Shown: one piece after another, positions 17,830 to 28,294 of the stretch
How positions within the stretch are numbered: position 1 is the first letter of the stretch
Layout of the letters: every line of letters begins with the position of its first letter
From: Acidobacteriota bacterium
GTDB taxonomy: Bacteria; Acidobacteriota; UBA890
Assembly (NCBI GenBank): GCA_002731215.1
Contig: PCAP01000052.1
Location: 1-32,862 of the forward strand
Direction: 5' to 3'
DNA length: 32,862 bases
Position numbers and translations under genes: made by a program
Notes under the pieces: model-generated
Database searches by the model: none
What the model saw: the letters and a program-made list of their open reading frames with translations, nothing else
Told to the model about the DNA's origin: nothing

Positions 17830-20548
17830 TACTCGCATCACCATGCTCTGGACTTGCCTTGTCGACTAAGCGGATTACTTCGCCGCGAAGTACTCCAAGC
17901 AACGCCTCGTCCGATAGAGAATCCTTCGGTGGCAATGCTGCCCCAAACTGGACCTCCAGCGCATGGCGACGAATCTGACCTTCGCGTGGCCATGCCTCGT
18001 AGGCACCCCGAATTCCCACAGGTGTGATCGGCACATTAAGATTCCGGGCCAGGATCGCAGCGCCCCGCCTAAATTCCTTAACAGTTCCGTCCAGAGACCT
18101 GGCGCCTTCGGGGAAAATCACTAACACCATCCCTCGGCGCAGACCCTCCGCAGCGGCCTGCATGGCTCGTTGAAGATTACGGTTCGCATCGATTGGGATA
18201 TTCCGGAAAAGGCGAGCCAGAAACCGACCAACTACACCGTCAAAGTATTCGCTATAACCAACGAAAAACACTCGCTTCAATCCGTGCCTCGGTAAAGCCA
18301 TACAGATAATGAATGGATCTAAATAGCTAGCGTGATTGCCGCAAACGATAACAGCACCTTTATCTGGAACACGCGCCGCATCCTGTACGCGAAAACCTGC
18401 AGCTAACGACCACAACGCCCGTATACCTCGCAAGAATGCCCACATTACCCATTCAAAAATGGGCCCCCTCTTAAGGTAGCGGTCAAGATCATCATGCGAG
18501 CCAGAAAGCACTTGGGCCCAGTTGTCCGGCGCCACCTCCGTTGCCAAATGAGTCTCACTTGCTGGGCCGGCATCCCTAAGCACATCAACCAGTTCATTAA
18601 CTGTGTGAACACGACCGCTAGCCCCATCGTCGAGAACAACTCTCCGAAGCGCTTCTAGTTCCGTGAACAATTCGATACGGTCCAGCGAGCCTAGCCCAAG
18701 GTCTAGATCAAGATGCTGATCCATGCCCACAGACGGCACCTTGGCATAACGGGCCACGATACGCTGGACCTCGTCTGCCCACTCGGGCAGGTCGCCACGT
18801 ACGCTCTCTTTGTGCACAGAACGGTATGGGAGCTCTGTGTCAGTGGCGTTGGAAATTCCGCGTTCCGCAATTTCCTGCTGCAATACAAACCGTTTGATCT
18901 TTCGGGATGGCGTCCGCGGCAACGGCTCACTTCGAATCTCCAGGCTAGTAAGTCTCTGTGGCCCGGGCAACTTGGCACCAATGCTTTCAAGGTCCCACTT
19001 GATCATTTCCCGAACGTTTACGTAGCCGCGGTCACGAGCAGCCTGGAGGTCGGGCACGACAACGGCATGGAGTCGCTCCCCCCTGCCCTCCTCATCTGCA
19101 ACGCCGACAATGCAGATCTCCTCAACCAACTCGCCTTGCCCGTAATGACCCTCAAGTTCATCCGGATAGATATTCTTCCCAGAGGAAAGCACAATCAAAT
19201 CTTTAGCACGCCCGGTAATCTGCAGGTGCCCATCAGGTAAAATCCGGCCAAGGTCTCCTGTGCGAAGCCATCCATCACATAAGCTTTCCTCTGTTGCCTC
19301 CTGGTTTCGATAGTACCCATCCATCAAACTCGGCCCCTGCGCCCATACCTCGCCGATTCCATCTTCTCCTGGGTGGTGAATCTTTAGGGAAACTCCGTCG
19401 ACCGGACGGCCGACGGTATCACCGCGCAGTTCATCAAGCGGAGTAGCGGTGAGGATTGCTGTGGACTCAGTGAGACCGTAGCCTTGTGCAAGTTGAAAAC
19501 CCCAGTCAAGAAAATCATCAAAGACTTCGGCGTTCATCTTCGCGCCACCGGTAATGAAAAGGCGCATATCGTCACCAAAAGGCTGATGAGCCCTCTTCAA
19601 TAAGCGGCGTCCAATTGACCACCCGAAACGTCTGCGCACCCAACCGCTCAATTTTATAAGTGCCCTTGCGATCTTCCGGCGCACCCACGGCGAACGGTCG
19701 ATAGTGTGGGTCAGTTTGTCGTGGAACCGGTAGAAGAACGCTGGCACACAGACAAATACCGTGATTCGGTGCCGTCGAAAGGCCTCGATGATTCCTTCCG
19801 CCGTCAGTTCATGAAGAAACACGACGCGGGCCCCGAGATACAGCGGACCGAGGCAGTTAGTGATTAGCGGCAAGACATGGAACAAGGGTAGGACACCAAG
19901 TATTCGCTCCTCCGGCGTGAAATGAACCCTTTTGATTCCCGCGCGAAGGTTTTCCAGCACGCATCTTTGCCGGATCATTACTCCCTTTGGGTCGCCGGTT
20001 GTTCCCGACGTATACATGATGGTGCCCAGATCGGTTTCTCCAGCAATCGAAGGGTTCCAGACCGGCGAGGACGTGCCATTTTGATCAATAAACGTGGCGA
20101 AAGATGTACCGTCTCCAGATGCAGTTATTCCGCTAGGCTCAGGCACCAACAGTAACGGGCGGGCGGCGATCGTTTCGCACGCCGTTTGAAGTTTCGTCGC
20201 GAACGCTACCGATGTTACACAAGCCACAGCTCCTGAATGCTCGATTAATCGCGCCAAAACGCTCTCGTCAGGTGCGGTATCAAGCGGCACGGTAACTCCG
20301 CCAGCGTACCAAACAGCAAGGTAGGCAACTGGCCAGGCTGGGCGATTCTCCATACATATTGCGACCCGACTACCATCACCTAAACCCGAGACTCGTAACG
20401 CTTCCCCAAGTTGCTGAACGCGCTCAACTAAATCGCCATACGTCAGGCTGGTAATTTCATCGTCCAATGCGTGCTCGAAGGCCACCGCATCTGGTCGCGA
20501 TACAGCGTGCTCGTAAACAATGGACAGGTAGTCGGCTTCGGAGCTCAT
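17822..20548 (-). CDS. Multidomain protein: AMP-dependent acyl-CoA/acyl-ACP synthetase + acyl carrier domain + PlsC-type lysophospholipid acyltransferase
   Basis: MYTSGTTGDPKGVMI, GYGLTESTA, GWLRTGDLG (AMP ligase); LDLGLGSLDRIELF (carrier Ser); GNHASYLDP and FPEGARSLDG (PlsC NHx4D and EGxR). Confidence 0.93.
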   Translation of the reverse strand: MSSEADYLSIVYEHAVSRPDAVAFEHALDDEITSLTYGDLVERVQQLGEALRVSGLGDGSRVAICMENRPAWPVAYLAVWYAGGVTVPLDTAPDESVLARLIEHSGAVACVTSVAFATKLQTACETIAARPLLLVPEPSGITASGDGTSFATFIDQNGTSSPVWNPSIAGETDLGTIMYTSGTTGDPKGVMIRQRCVLENLRAGIKRVHFTPEERILGVLPLFHVLPLITNCLGPLYLGARVVFLHELTAEGIIEAFRRHRITVFVCVPAFFYRFHDKLTHTIDRSPWVRRKIARALIKLSGWVRRRFGWSIGRRLLKRAHQPFGDDMRLFITGGAKMNAEVFDDFLDWGFQLAQGYGLTESTAILTATPLDELRGDTVGRPVDGVSLKIHHPGEDGIGEVWAQGPSLMDGYYRNQEATEESLCDGWLRTGDLGRILPDGHLQITGRAKDLIVLSSGKNIYPDELEGHYGQGELVEEICIVGVADEEGRGERLHAVVVPDLQAARDRGYVNVREMIKWDLESIGAKLPGPQRLTSLEIRSEPLPRTPSRKIKRFVLQQEIAERGISNATDTELPYRSVHKESVRGDLPEWADEVQRIVARYAKVPSVGMDQHLDLDLGLGSLDRIELFTELEALRRVVLDDGASGRVHTVNELVDVLRDAGPASETHLATEVAPDNWAQVLSGSHDDLDRYLKRGPIFEWVMWAFLRGIRALWSLAAGFRVQDAARVPDKGAVIVCGNHASYLDPFIICMALPRHGLKRVFFVGYSEYFDGVVGRFLARLFRNIPIDANRNLQRAMQAAAEGLRRGMVLVIFPEGARSLDGTVKEFRRGAAILARNLNVPITPVGIRGAYEAWPREGQIRRHALEVQFGAALPPKDSLSDEALLGVLRGEVIRLVDKASPEHGDASIN

Positions 20549-20605
20549 GGCGCCAGAGTGTAACAGGCGCTTGGTGGCAGTCAGCGTTTGTGCAGCAAGG
20601 GCAAA

Positions 20606-21520
20606 TTAGCGTGTGAGTAGCGCCTGAAGCACGTAACGCGCTATCCGAGGATTTTTGCGCAATCGGCGGATCGAGTACGGGTACCACATGGGACCGAAAG
20701 GAACAGCTACACGCAGTCGATGGCCAGTTCCAACGATCGATTTTCGTAATTCCGGATCAACTCCGTGCAACATCTGAAACTCATATTGGGATGCATCTAG
20801 TTTCAAGATGCCGGCGATACGAAACGCCTCGCCAACTAACCATTTGTCATGTGTCGCGATGCCAACGTAGCAGCCAGCGGTGAGTAGTTGCTCAAGTAGT
20901 ACAGCATAATTTTCACGAATTCTTCCACGGCCCAGGTATGCAATCTCCCGTGGCTCAATGTAGATGCCTTTGCAAATACGTACGTTAGCCTTGGCTGCCG
21001 TAAGTTTTTGCACATCGTTTGCTGTACGGCGCAGGCAAGCCTGGACGACACATCCCACGTTCTCAAACTCCGCGTTGAGCCGGAAGAAGATGTGAAATGT
21101 ATCGTCTGTGGTTGGCGAATCTTCCATGTCGATACGAACGAAGTTGCCATAGCTGTTGGCCGTTTCCAAAAGACGCTTGACGTTGTTGTAGCAAAACTCC
21201 TTGCCTAGGTTCAGGCCAAGATGTGTCAGTTTTACGTGGATATTACTATTGAGATTTTGGCTGGCAATTGCCCCTAAGGCTTCTTCATACTGTTGGACAG
21301 CCTCGAAAGATTCAGCTCTCTCCGTCACGTCTTCACCAAGGATGGAAGTTGCCACCATGAACCCTTTGCTGTTGAGTTCCCTGATTGCAAGTACCTGTTC
21401 CTCTAATGTCTCCCCCGCGATGTAGGAAGCAGCAATGCGGCGGACAAGTGGCTTGGGGACGAACGGTACCGTTGCGCCGATTAACTTGTCCATGAGACTC
21501 ATTCTGGATTCCGCCTCCAT
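20606..21520 (-). CDS. Proline dehydrogenase (monofunctional)
   Basis: KLTHLGLNLG, FVRIDMEDSPTTDDT, NVRICKGIYIEP, IATHDKWLV, YEFQMLHGV, RVAVPFGPMWYPYSIRRL motifs; start at internal Met assumed. Confidence 0.92.
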   Translation of the reverse strand: MEAESRMSLMDKLIGATVPFVPKPLVRRIAASYIAGETLEEQVLAIRELNSKGFMVATSILGEDVTERAESFEAVQQYEEALGAIASQNLNSNIHVKLTHLGLNLGKEFCYNNVKRLLETANSYGNFVRIDMEDSPTTDDTFHIFFRLNAEFENVGCVVQACLRRTANDVQKLTAAKANVRICKGIYIEPREIAYLGRGRIRENYAVLLEQLLTAGCYVGIATHDKWLVGEAFRIAGILKLDASQYEFQMLHGVDPELRKSIVGTGHRLRVAVPFGPMWYPYSIRRLRKNPRIARYVLQALLTR

Positions 21521-21678
21521 TGAGTGCTTACCAGCAAAGTACACACTGCGCCGCGGTGTTTTCAGTATGATACCCCCACCACGCAAGTATCATCATCCAT
21601 GCATGGCTCCCCTTAGCCGATTGTCAGGGGTTGCCCTTGTGTGCATTGATCTTCTCCCTTTCCCGCGGACTGCTCCGA

Positions 21679-22512
21679 ATGGAACGAAGGAAACAAGGCG
21701 CAAGACCTAGGGGCACCATCGACAAAACCTCGTTGGATAAATACGCACTGTATCAGCGTTCCGTGCAAGAGCCTGAGGCCGACATTGAATTCATTAGCGA
21801 AACTTTCACGGCTCGATTTAGACGAAGACCACACTTCCTTCGAGAGGATTTTTGTGGAACGGCGTATTTAGCTTGCGAATGGGTCAAACACGACCCGGCC
21901 AACCGTGCCATCGGAGTAGATCTAGATCTAGAACCGATTTCCTGGGGGACGGCAACAAATGTTAGGGATTTAAGCAAGCGTCAAGTCCAGCACCTGACAC
22001 TGCACCAAGGCGACGTTGTTGACTTCAGGTCTGAATCGGTGGATGTGCTGGTCGCGTTTAACTTTTCCTATTACTCACTGAAAACACGTGCTGATTTACT
22101 TCGTTACTTCGAAGCCGCATACAGCAACCTTAAACAAGAGGGACTGTTCTTCTTAGATATTTACGGTGGACCAGAAGCCCAGGAACTCGTCGAGGAAACA
22201 ACCGTTCATGATGGTTTCCATTACCTGTGGGACCAAGACGAATTTGATCCAATCCATAGCCGCATGGCTTGCCATATACATTTTGAGAGCTCCACAGGCG
22301 AACGTATTGAGCGTGCATTTAGCTACGACTGGCGTCTATGGACTGTCCTTGAAGTCCGTGAGGCGCTTAATGATGCGGGCTTCACAGCAACAGAGGTTTA
22401 CTGGGAAGGAATCGAAGAGGATGGCAATGAAGGAAATGGTGCTTTCACTTTGCAGGAGACTGCCGAAAACACGGAGTCTTGGATCGCCTATATCGTTGGC
22501 ATCAAGGAGTAG
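21679..22512 (+). CDS. SAM-dependent class I methyltransferase
   Basis: FLREDFCGTAYLACEWVK, AIGVDLDLEPISWG, VDVLVAFNFSYYSLKTRADLLRYF; start at internal Met assumed. Confidence 0.8.
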   Translation: MERRKQGARPRGTIDKTSLDKYALYQRSVQEPEADIEFISETFTARFRRRPHFLREDFCGTAYLACEWVKHDPANRAIGVDLDLEPISWGTATNVRDLSKRQVQHLTLHQGDVVDFRSESVDVLVAFNFSYYSLKTRADLLRYFEAAYSNLKQEGLFFLDIYGGPEAQELVEETTVHDGFHYLWDQDEFDPIHSRMACHIHFESSTGERIERAFSYDWRLWTVLEVREALNDAGFTATEVYWEGIEEDGNEGNGAFTLQETAENTESWIAYIVGIKE

Positions 22513-22555
22513 CGGACTGAAACCTTGTTGTTCCGGAGCCTAGTTTTACAGGCAC

Positions 22556-23233
22556 TTACCACGGCACGCGGGCCCCGGTGAAGTCAATGTGTTCCCCGCT
22601 GTTTTCTGGCGTCAGGCGATCAATGACCCGGAGCATTCCAGAAATGCTTTCTTCTGGTGTTACGGGCGCCCCTGCACCGCCCATGTCCGTTGCCACCCAA
22701 CCGGGGTGGACGACAACGCATATAAACCCCTCAGCACGATAATCAATCGCTAGCGATCTCGTCGCCATATTCAATCCCGCCTTACTCACACGGTAGGAAT
22801 AGGCTGCTCCGCTACTGTTGTCTGCAATGCTCCCCATCTTGCTAGTCAGGTTGACAACCTTTTTTAAGGATCCCAGCCTCAGCGATGGCAAGAGCGCTCT
22901 AAACACTCGCAGTGCACCAAGTGTGTTGGTCGAGAAAAATTCCTCCATTTCATTAAAGTCAAGGCTCTCGAAAGGCTTGGAGTGGACGCCAACTCCCGCG
23001 TTATTAATCAATACATCAATCGCCTGCCCATTCATCGTTTCACTGAAGCGTTCGATACTGTCAATGTTGGACACATCAAGTGCATGCGTCTCCACGCCAG
23101 ATTCTGTGTGGCTCCTCAGGTCCTCCAGTTTCCGAGCCGTTCCAATTACCTGCTCTCCACGGGCTACCAACTGTCGGACAAACTCTAGTCCTAGTCCGCG
23201 GTTGCACCCCGTGATTACGTATGTGTTTGACAT
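22556..23233 (-). CDS. Short-chain dehydrogenase/reductase
   Basis: TGCNRGLGLEFVRQL, NNAGVGVH, YRVSK (YxxxK present), HPGWVATDMGG. Confidence 0.93.
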   Translation of the reverse strand: MSNTYVITGCNRGLGLEFVRQLVARGEQVIGTARKLEDLRSHTESGVETHALDVSNIDSIERFSETMNGQAIDVLINNAGVGVHSKPFESLDFNEMEEFFSTNTLGALRVFRALLPSLRLGSLKKVVNLTSKMGSIADNSSGAAYSYRVSKAGLNMATRSLAIDYRAEGFICVVVHPGWVATDMGGAGAPVTPEESISGMLRVIDRLTPENSGEHIDFTGARVPW

Positions 23234-23244
23234 GAAAGTCTCAA

Positions 23245-24174
23245 TTACGGACGTGTCATTCTTCGATCGACACCCACAAGTAACCCTCGGTCTAGCGTCG
23301 CAATTCCCCGGGCCATTCGCGGGGTATTAAAAACGGCACTGGCATGCCCCCGGCAGTCAACCAGGATTAAGCCGGCCTTTCCTTGAACCCGATTCAACGT
23401 CCTAATAGCTGCCTGGCCCGCACGGCCCGGGCTCATGCCACTCGCCATTCTGTCGATCCCCGCTTTGGCCAACGTCATTCGCAGAATCCCCTCGCCCCAT
23501 CCCGTGGACGACGCTGCCCCAGATCGATCGTCAGCGTATGTTCCTGCGCCAATCACGGCCGAATCGCCGACGCGGCCAGGCAGCTTGTCCTGAGTCCCCC
23601 CCGTTGAAGTGGCAGCCGCGACATGCCCCTTGGAATCACAGGCCACGGCTCCAACCGTGCCAAAATGAATGTCGAGCGGATCTTTGTCAAACTCGCGAAT
23701 CACCAAGTCGTCTTCCCCGTCGCGGACACGCAAGTATCGATCGAGTTCACGCCCAATAAGCAGGTCTCGCTGGCGGCACAGTTCCATCCCATGCTCTGAT
23801 GCGAAGTTATGTGCACCATCCCCCACCATTAAAACGTGTGGTGACAACTCGAGAACCATTCTCGCTAGCGAGACTGGATGTCGGATGCGCTGCACAGCTG
23901 CGACGGCGCCTGCCTCAAGTTTTTCGCCTTCCATTATGGATGCGTCAAGTTGAACTTCTCGTGCCTGATTTAGATGGGCCCCGTGCCCGGCGTTAAACGT
24001 GGGATTGTCTTCGAGGGTACACACTGCCCGTTCGACGACCTCAAGCGCGCTGCTGCCCGACCGAAGAAGGTCCCAGCCGGGCTTAAGCGCCTCAATAATC
24101 CCTTCCCGGTGCGGGTCCACGTCTCCGTCAGGGACGTTCCAGGCTCCTCCGTGAACAGCTAGTGCGCAGGGCAT
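23245..24174 (-). CDS. Isoaspartyl peptidase / L-asparaginase (Ntn hydrolase)
   Basis: AVHGGAWNVP, NAGHGAHLN, HFGTVGAVACDSKGHVAAATSTGG (nucleophile Thr), IGAGTYADD. Confidence 0.94.
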   Translation of the reverse strand: MPCALAVHGGAWNVPDGDVDPHREGIIEALKPGWDLLRSGSSALEVVERAVCTLEDNPTFNAGHGAHLNQAREVQLDASIMEGEKLEAGAVAAVQRIRHPVSLARMVLELSPHVLMVGDGAHNFASEHGMELCRQRDLLIGRELDRYLRVRDGEDDLVIREFDKDPLDIHFGTVGAVACDSKGHVAAATSTGGTQDKLPGRVGDSAVIGAGTYADDRSGAASSTGWGEGILRMTLAKAGIDRMASGMSPGRAGQAAIRTLNRVQGKAGLILVDCRGHASAVFNTPRMARGIATLDRGLLVGVDRRMTRP

Positions 24175-24188
24175 GCCACCCTCTCTCT

Positions 24189-25127
24189 TTACAGAAACAA
24201 GCGTGATCGCTCATCGATAACACCCCGAATGCTATCGAGCATCTGTTCACAGGCAACCTCCCCCGCGTGAATTGCCTCTTCGGGCTGGGAGAAATCACTC
24301 CAATGCCGGTTCTGCCCACGCGCCGAGATCACAGAATCGGCACGACGTAGTTGTTCTTGCTCAAGTGCGATAAGGCTGATCTCACTCGAGCGCATCGCAA
24401 TTTCAACTCCATTGCCAAGCTCGCTAACGGCAATGCCGCGCTGAGAAACATCGACAGCGATCACAACATTCGCACCAAGTGTGGTGACTGCATCGATGGG
24501 TACCGGGCTGGTGTAGCCTCCATCACAGAGAAGTCGACCGTTCATCTCGACAGGAGGAAATATGCCAGGGATAGCCGCCGATGCGGCTACGCCTCTTGCC
24601 AAATCTCCTGACCCAATAATCACTTCACAACCTTCACGCAGGTCAACAGCCACAGCGCCAAACGGAACGTCTGTCTCTTCAAAGGTCCGGCTGTTGAAGA
24701 CCATCCGGAGTGCCCGCTGAACTCCCTTGCCGCCTAAAACGGATCGACGTGAAAGGCCCAGGTGTGATGCGTAGAGGCCGCGAAAGGCTGTTTGAATCCG
24801 GTCGAACAGCCCCGGTCCTGTCGCATTCTGTGCGTCCTCTCCGACTGTTGGGATGCCTCCTAAGCGCCGAATCGTCGCTAAGTTCAGATTCTCAATATAT
24901 CTACTGCGGACAAATGCCAGTACCCGCTTCTCCAACTCGATTGCATCGGGCCAGCATGCATACACGCCGCCAATCACCGCACCAATGCTTGTTCCTGCGA
25001 TCACATCGATGGGGATTCCGGATCGCTCCAGAACCTTCAGAACTCCTACTTGGGCCAAACCACGCCCGCCACCGCCTGACAGGGCTAAACCAACCCGGAC
25101 CTTTTTACGAATACTGGATGAGCACAT
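24189..25127 (-). CDS. Patatin-like phospholipase family protein
   Basis: LALSGGGGRGLAQVGVLKVLE, GTSIGAVIGG (GxSxG), CDGGYTSPVPIDA (DGG). Confidence 0.94.
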   Translation of the reverse strand: MCSSSIRKKVRVGLALSGGGGRGLAQVGVLKVLERSGIPIDVIAGTSIGAVIGGVYACWPDAIELEKRVLAFVRSRYIENLNLATIRRLGGIPTVGEDAQNATGPGLFDRIQTAFRGLYASHLGLSRRSVLGGKGVQRALRMVFNSRTFEETDVPFGAVAVDLREGCEVIIGSGDLARGVAASAAIPGIFPPVEMNGRLLCDGGYTSPVPIDAVTTLGANVVIAVDVSQRGIAVSELGNGVEIAMRSSEISLIALEQEQLRRADSVISARGQNRHWSDFSQPEEAIHAGEVACEQMLDSIRGVIDERSRLFL

Positions 25128-25219
25128 ATTTTGAGTCTACAGCAGCAGCCGGGTATCAAAGAGAAACCTTTACGTGCCTTCATGACACCGGCCCCTCCTT
25201 AATACAAAAAGGGTGGCAC

Positions 25220-28200
25220 CTACTCCCCAGTGAACGGGACCTCGATGCGTGGTTTCGTAAAAAAGAGCCGGGCCTCAGCCTTGGACTTCATCGACGCGGC
25301 TTCTCTATATACCTGCATCTGGGTCTTGTATTCCTCGGCCACTTTTTCAGCACTTTCCTGGTCTATTACGTCTTCGTGCGTTTTGAAATCGATCACAAGC
25401 GCCTCAGGACCGGGCCGATATAGATCCAAATCTCCGATGCGCCAGTCTTTCGGAGCCAAAAGGTATACAAACGGCAGCTCCGAGTAGTACTCCCCTTCGA
25501 AATACCACTTCCATTCATCCCCTTGAACGACATCTCGAATCTCCTTTTCAAGTGCCGCGCGGTAGGGGGTGCCCGACGCCATAACAACGGCAACCTCGGG
25601 CGCTACCAGCTCACTAATGACATCGTCGAGAAGCTTCACTAGCTCAGTGCTTTCTGAGATTCGCTCGAGAACCGCATGGATCACAGATCCGCGAATATTG
25701 CCAGGCACTAAGGGACTGCCCCCCTTTTCTTCAGTAACGTCACTTGCGGCCCGCACACCGTGTCGATAGTACCTTTCCCATTCCGATTGATTCTTTTCTT
25801 GCACCATCAGCTCGCTCGCTGAACGAGCGAAACTCAAAGGTGGCTCAAGTAGTGTCGTAGTACGCTCGTCGGACGGATGGCTATCGACGAGATCAAGCCA
25901 GGCCAGCGAGACATCATTCTGGCCAGTTTGGGTAGCGGGTGCCTCCTTAACGGTTCGTAGTTCCACGTCATGGGCGATTACCCCCGCATCGAACCAAGCG
26001 CCATAGCTATCCGGCACTTCCCGCTCGCCAACTATGACCAGCCGATCTCTGGCCCTTGTGGTTGCAACGTAGGCAATTCGAGACTCTTCGGCTCTATCTT
26101 GCAAGGCCTTCCTACGAACGAGATCTTGAGTCCTGGGCCCACGTTCTGCGACCTTTGGTGGAAGTATTGGGCCGAGTATACGGTCGCTCCACAGCTCGTT
26201 TGGATTACGTGACCGCAAGCTAGATCCCACGCTGACCAAAAACACAACCGGCCATTCCAGACCCTTGGCCATATGGATTGTGCTTATCGTGACGACATTG
26301 TCCTGCTGGCTGTAGAGCGGCGCTTGAGGCAAGCCGTTACCAATCCTGTTTCGTGTCTCCCAAAGCTCAAGAAAGTCGTCTATGCCTAGATCGCGGTGCC
26401 CCTTGGCAAACCGAAGAAATTCACCGATATTTGCAAGCGCCTGCTCGCCTTGGCGATCTAGAAGGAGATGAAGTCTGTACCCAGTTCTATGCAACAGTTC
26501 ATCAAGTAGTTCATCTAAAGGCACACGCCAGACCAGCTCACGCAAGTCCTTGACTGTGTGAAGACCACGTCGGAGCGACTCCTTCTCGATGCCACTGAGA
26601 CGGGGATGTTCAGGTGCGGCAGGGAAGTCCTCGGTTTCATCGAGAAACTGAGCAGCCTGCTGTAAGAGCGATACGTCCTCGGCACTATCTATGAGGCGGA
26701 AACGTGCGATCAATTCATCACGCAGACAAACAAATGGGGATCGCAAGTAACCGAACGCACACAAATTATCGAGCGGGTTACTGAGCAGGCGCAACGCATT
26801 GACCAGATCCAGCACTTCTTGCCGCTCTGCCAATCCCCCAGCCCCAGTCACGGAGTGCGGGATAGAGTGACGCGCCAATGCTGCCTCGACGTGTTCCAGG
26901 CCTTTCCGGGAACGGGCTAGAATAGCGATATCGTGAAACTCACAAGGACGTGGCTTCCCAGTTCCCTCGTCGATAACAGTTCCAGTTTCTGTGAGCGCTC
27001 GAATATGGGTCGCCACTTGGGCTGCTTGGTTCCGTCGAACTTCGTCCGCCGTCGACCCTTTGGGCAAAAGCCACTCGACCTCAGAACACTCTGAATCTGG
27101 GAGCCCAGCTTCCAGATTTGAATACTCAATCCGGGAACTTGCCAAATCCTGATCAAGCGCTTCAGCTGTAGCCGTCATAGCGGCGGACGATGTTGTGTTT
27201 ACAAAGTCGATAATCGGCGGAGCGCAACGGAAGTTCCGGGACAGCTCAAGCAGGGCCCCAGTTGAGTCAATAGCTTTCCGTGTCTCATTCCACACGGCAA
27301 TATCTGGGGAGCGAAACCCATAGATGCTCTGCTTGGGGTCTCCCACAAGAAACAACTGCGGACGCGCAACCTTGTGGCCGATCGCAAATGCAATATCACG
27401 CTGAGCAAAATCAGTGTCTTGGAATTCGTCAATGATCAAGAGACGATAGCGGCGACGAATATTGTCTAAGGCCTCGACACCTCCGGGCGAATGTAGCCGG
27501 TCGCGCAATTCGAGGATTAAACTGTCAAAGTCGCGCACATTCTCAGCCGCAAGAAATTCATTCCACCGATCGAGCGAAGCGCTCGCCAGCTGGAAAAGTG
27601 CGTCACAGCGAACCAATGAGGCTTGATCTAGTTCGTCAAATTCCGGGACGAGACTACGCAGATGCTCTAGGTTCAACCCGTTGTCTGAGATCCAACCTTC
27701 GTACCCTTTGGAATTCCATCGCAGATCATGCAACGCATGGCGTACATGATCCACCACTCCGAAAGCGTAGCCGAAGCCTCGCAGGCTCAGCTCCTCTAGC
27801 AACGACTCGGCACACTCTTCCCCATCAGTCAGGGAGCGAAGTACGACCTCTTGGATAACTCGTTCCTGCTCAGCCACGCTTTCCGCTTGGCCAAGCATGC
27901 GAAATGTTGGCTCGATACCGAACCTTAGTGCATTCTCACAGAGCAGCGCCCGACAAAAACCATGGATTGTGCCAATGTAGGCTCGGTCAATTTGCCAGCG
28001 AAGTTCATCGGCACGTGCCGAGTCCTCTATCGCCTGGCGCAATTTGCTCTTCAGGTCGGCAGCTCCCTTCTCGGTGAATGTGATGGCCGCGATTTCGGAA
28101 AGTTCACAGGGGTCCGCGCACGGAGGAATCGGCTCGCCGCTTTCGGTTCCCCCTACGCTATCTAGCCCCAGTTGCCATAGAACCTTACCTACCACTGTGC

Positions 28201-28294
28201 TGGTCTTGCCTGTGCCCGCATTGGCCACTAGGAGCGTGTCTTTCTCTGAAGTAATCGCAGCAACTTGCTCGCGGGTCCAGGTAAATTCAGACAT
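25220..28294 (-). CDS. addA-like: UvrD/Rep-family helicase-nuclease, AddA-like
   Basis: FTWTREQVAAITSE, ANAGTGKTSTVV (Walker A), LLIIDEFQDTDFAQ, VGDPKQSIYGFRSPD, TIHMAKGLEWPVVFLV, nuclease VIDFKTH and QMQVYREAA; overlaps the upstream AddB-like stop by 8 bp. Confidence 0.93.
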   Translation of the reverse strand: MSEFTWTREQVAAITSEKDTLLVANAGTGKTSTVVGKVLWQLGLDSVGGTESGEPIPPCADPCELSEIAAITFTEKGAADLKSKLRQAIEDSARADELRWQIDRAYIGTIHGFCRALLCENALRFGIEPTFRMLGQAESVAEQERVIQEVVLRSLTDGEECAESLLEELSLRGFGYAFGVVDHVRHALHDLRWNSKGYEGWISDNGLNLEHLRSLVPEFDELDQASLVRCDALFQLASASLDRWNEFLAAENVRDFDSLILELRDRLHSPGGVEALDNIRRRYRLLIIDEFQDTDFAQRDIAFAIGHKVARPQLFLVGDPKQSIYGFRSPDIAVWNETRKAIDSTGALLELSRNFRCAPPIIDFVNTTSSAAMTATAEALDQDLASSRIEYSNLEAGLPDSECSEVEWLLPKGSTADEVRRNQAAQVATHIRALTETGTVIDEGTGKPRPCEFHDIAILARSRKGLEHVEAALARHSIPHSVTGAGGLAERQEVLDLVNALRLLSNPLDNLCAFGYLRSPFVCLRDELIARFRLIDSAEDVSLLQQAAQFLDETEDFPAAPEHPRLSGIEKESLRRGLHTVKDLRELVWRVPLDELLDELLHRTGYRLHLLLDRQGEQALANIGEFLRFAKGHRDLGIDDFLELWETRNRIGNGLPQAPLYSQQDNVVTISTIHMAKGLEWPVVFLVSVGSSLRSRNPNELWSDRILGPILPPKVAERGPRTQDLVRRKALQDRAEESRIAYVATTRARDRLVIVGEREVPDSYGAWFDAGVIAHDVELRTVKEAPATQTGQNDVSLAWLDLVDSHPSDERTTTLLEPPLSFARSASELMVQEKNQSEWERYYRHGVRAASDVTEEKGGSPLVPGNIRGSVIHAVLERISESTELVKLLDDVISELVAPEVAVVMASGTPYRAALEKEIRDVVQGDEWKWYFEGEYYSELPFVYLLAPKDWRIGDLDLYRPGPEALVIDFKTHEDVIDQESAEKVAEEYKTQMQVYREAASMKSKAEARLFFTKPRIEVPFTGE

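Noticed and set aside
18713-19240. 175-aa plus-strand ORF opposite the AMP-ligase fusion
   Set aside because: Antisense to conserved domain coding sequence; no motif.
21597-21606. CCATGCATGG palindrome in the proline dehydrogenase/methyltransferase gap
   Set aside because: A 10-bp palindrome is expected by chance at this scale; no paired regulator nearby.
21920-21935. Tandem AGATCT repeat
   Set aside because: Explained by codons for DLDLE in the methyltransferase; short and uninformative.
24710-25423. 237-aa plus-strand ORF opposite patatin and AddA-like genes
   Set aside because: Overlaps well-supported genes, no recognisable motif; shadow ORF.
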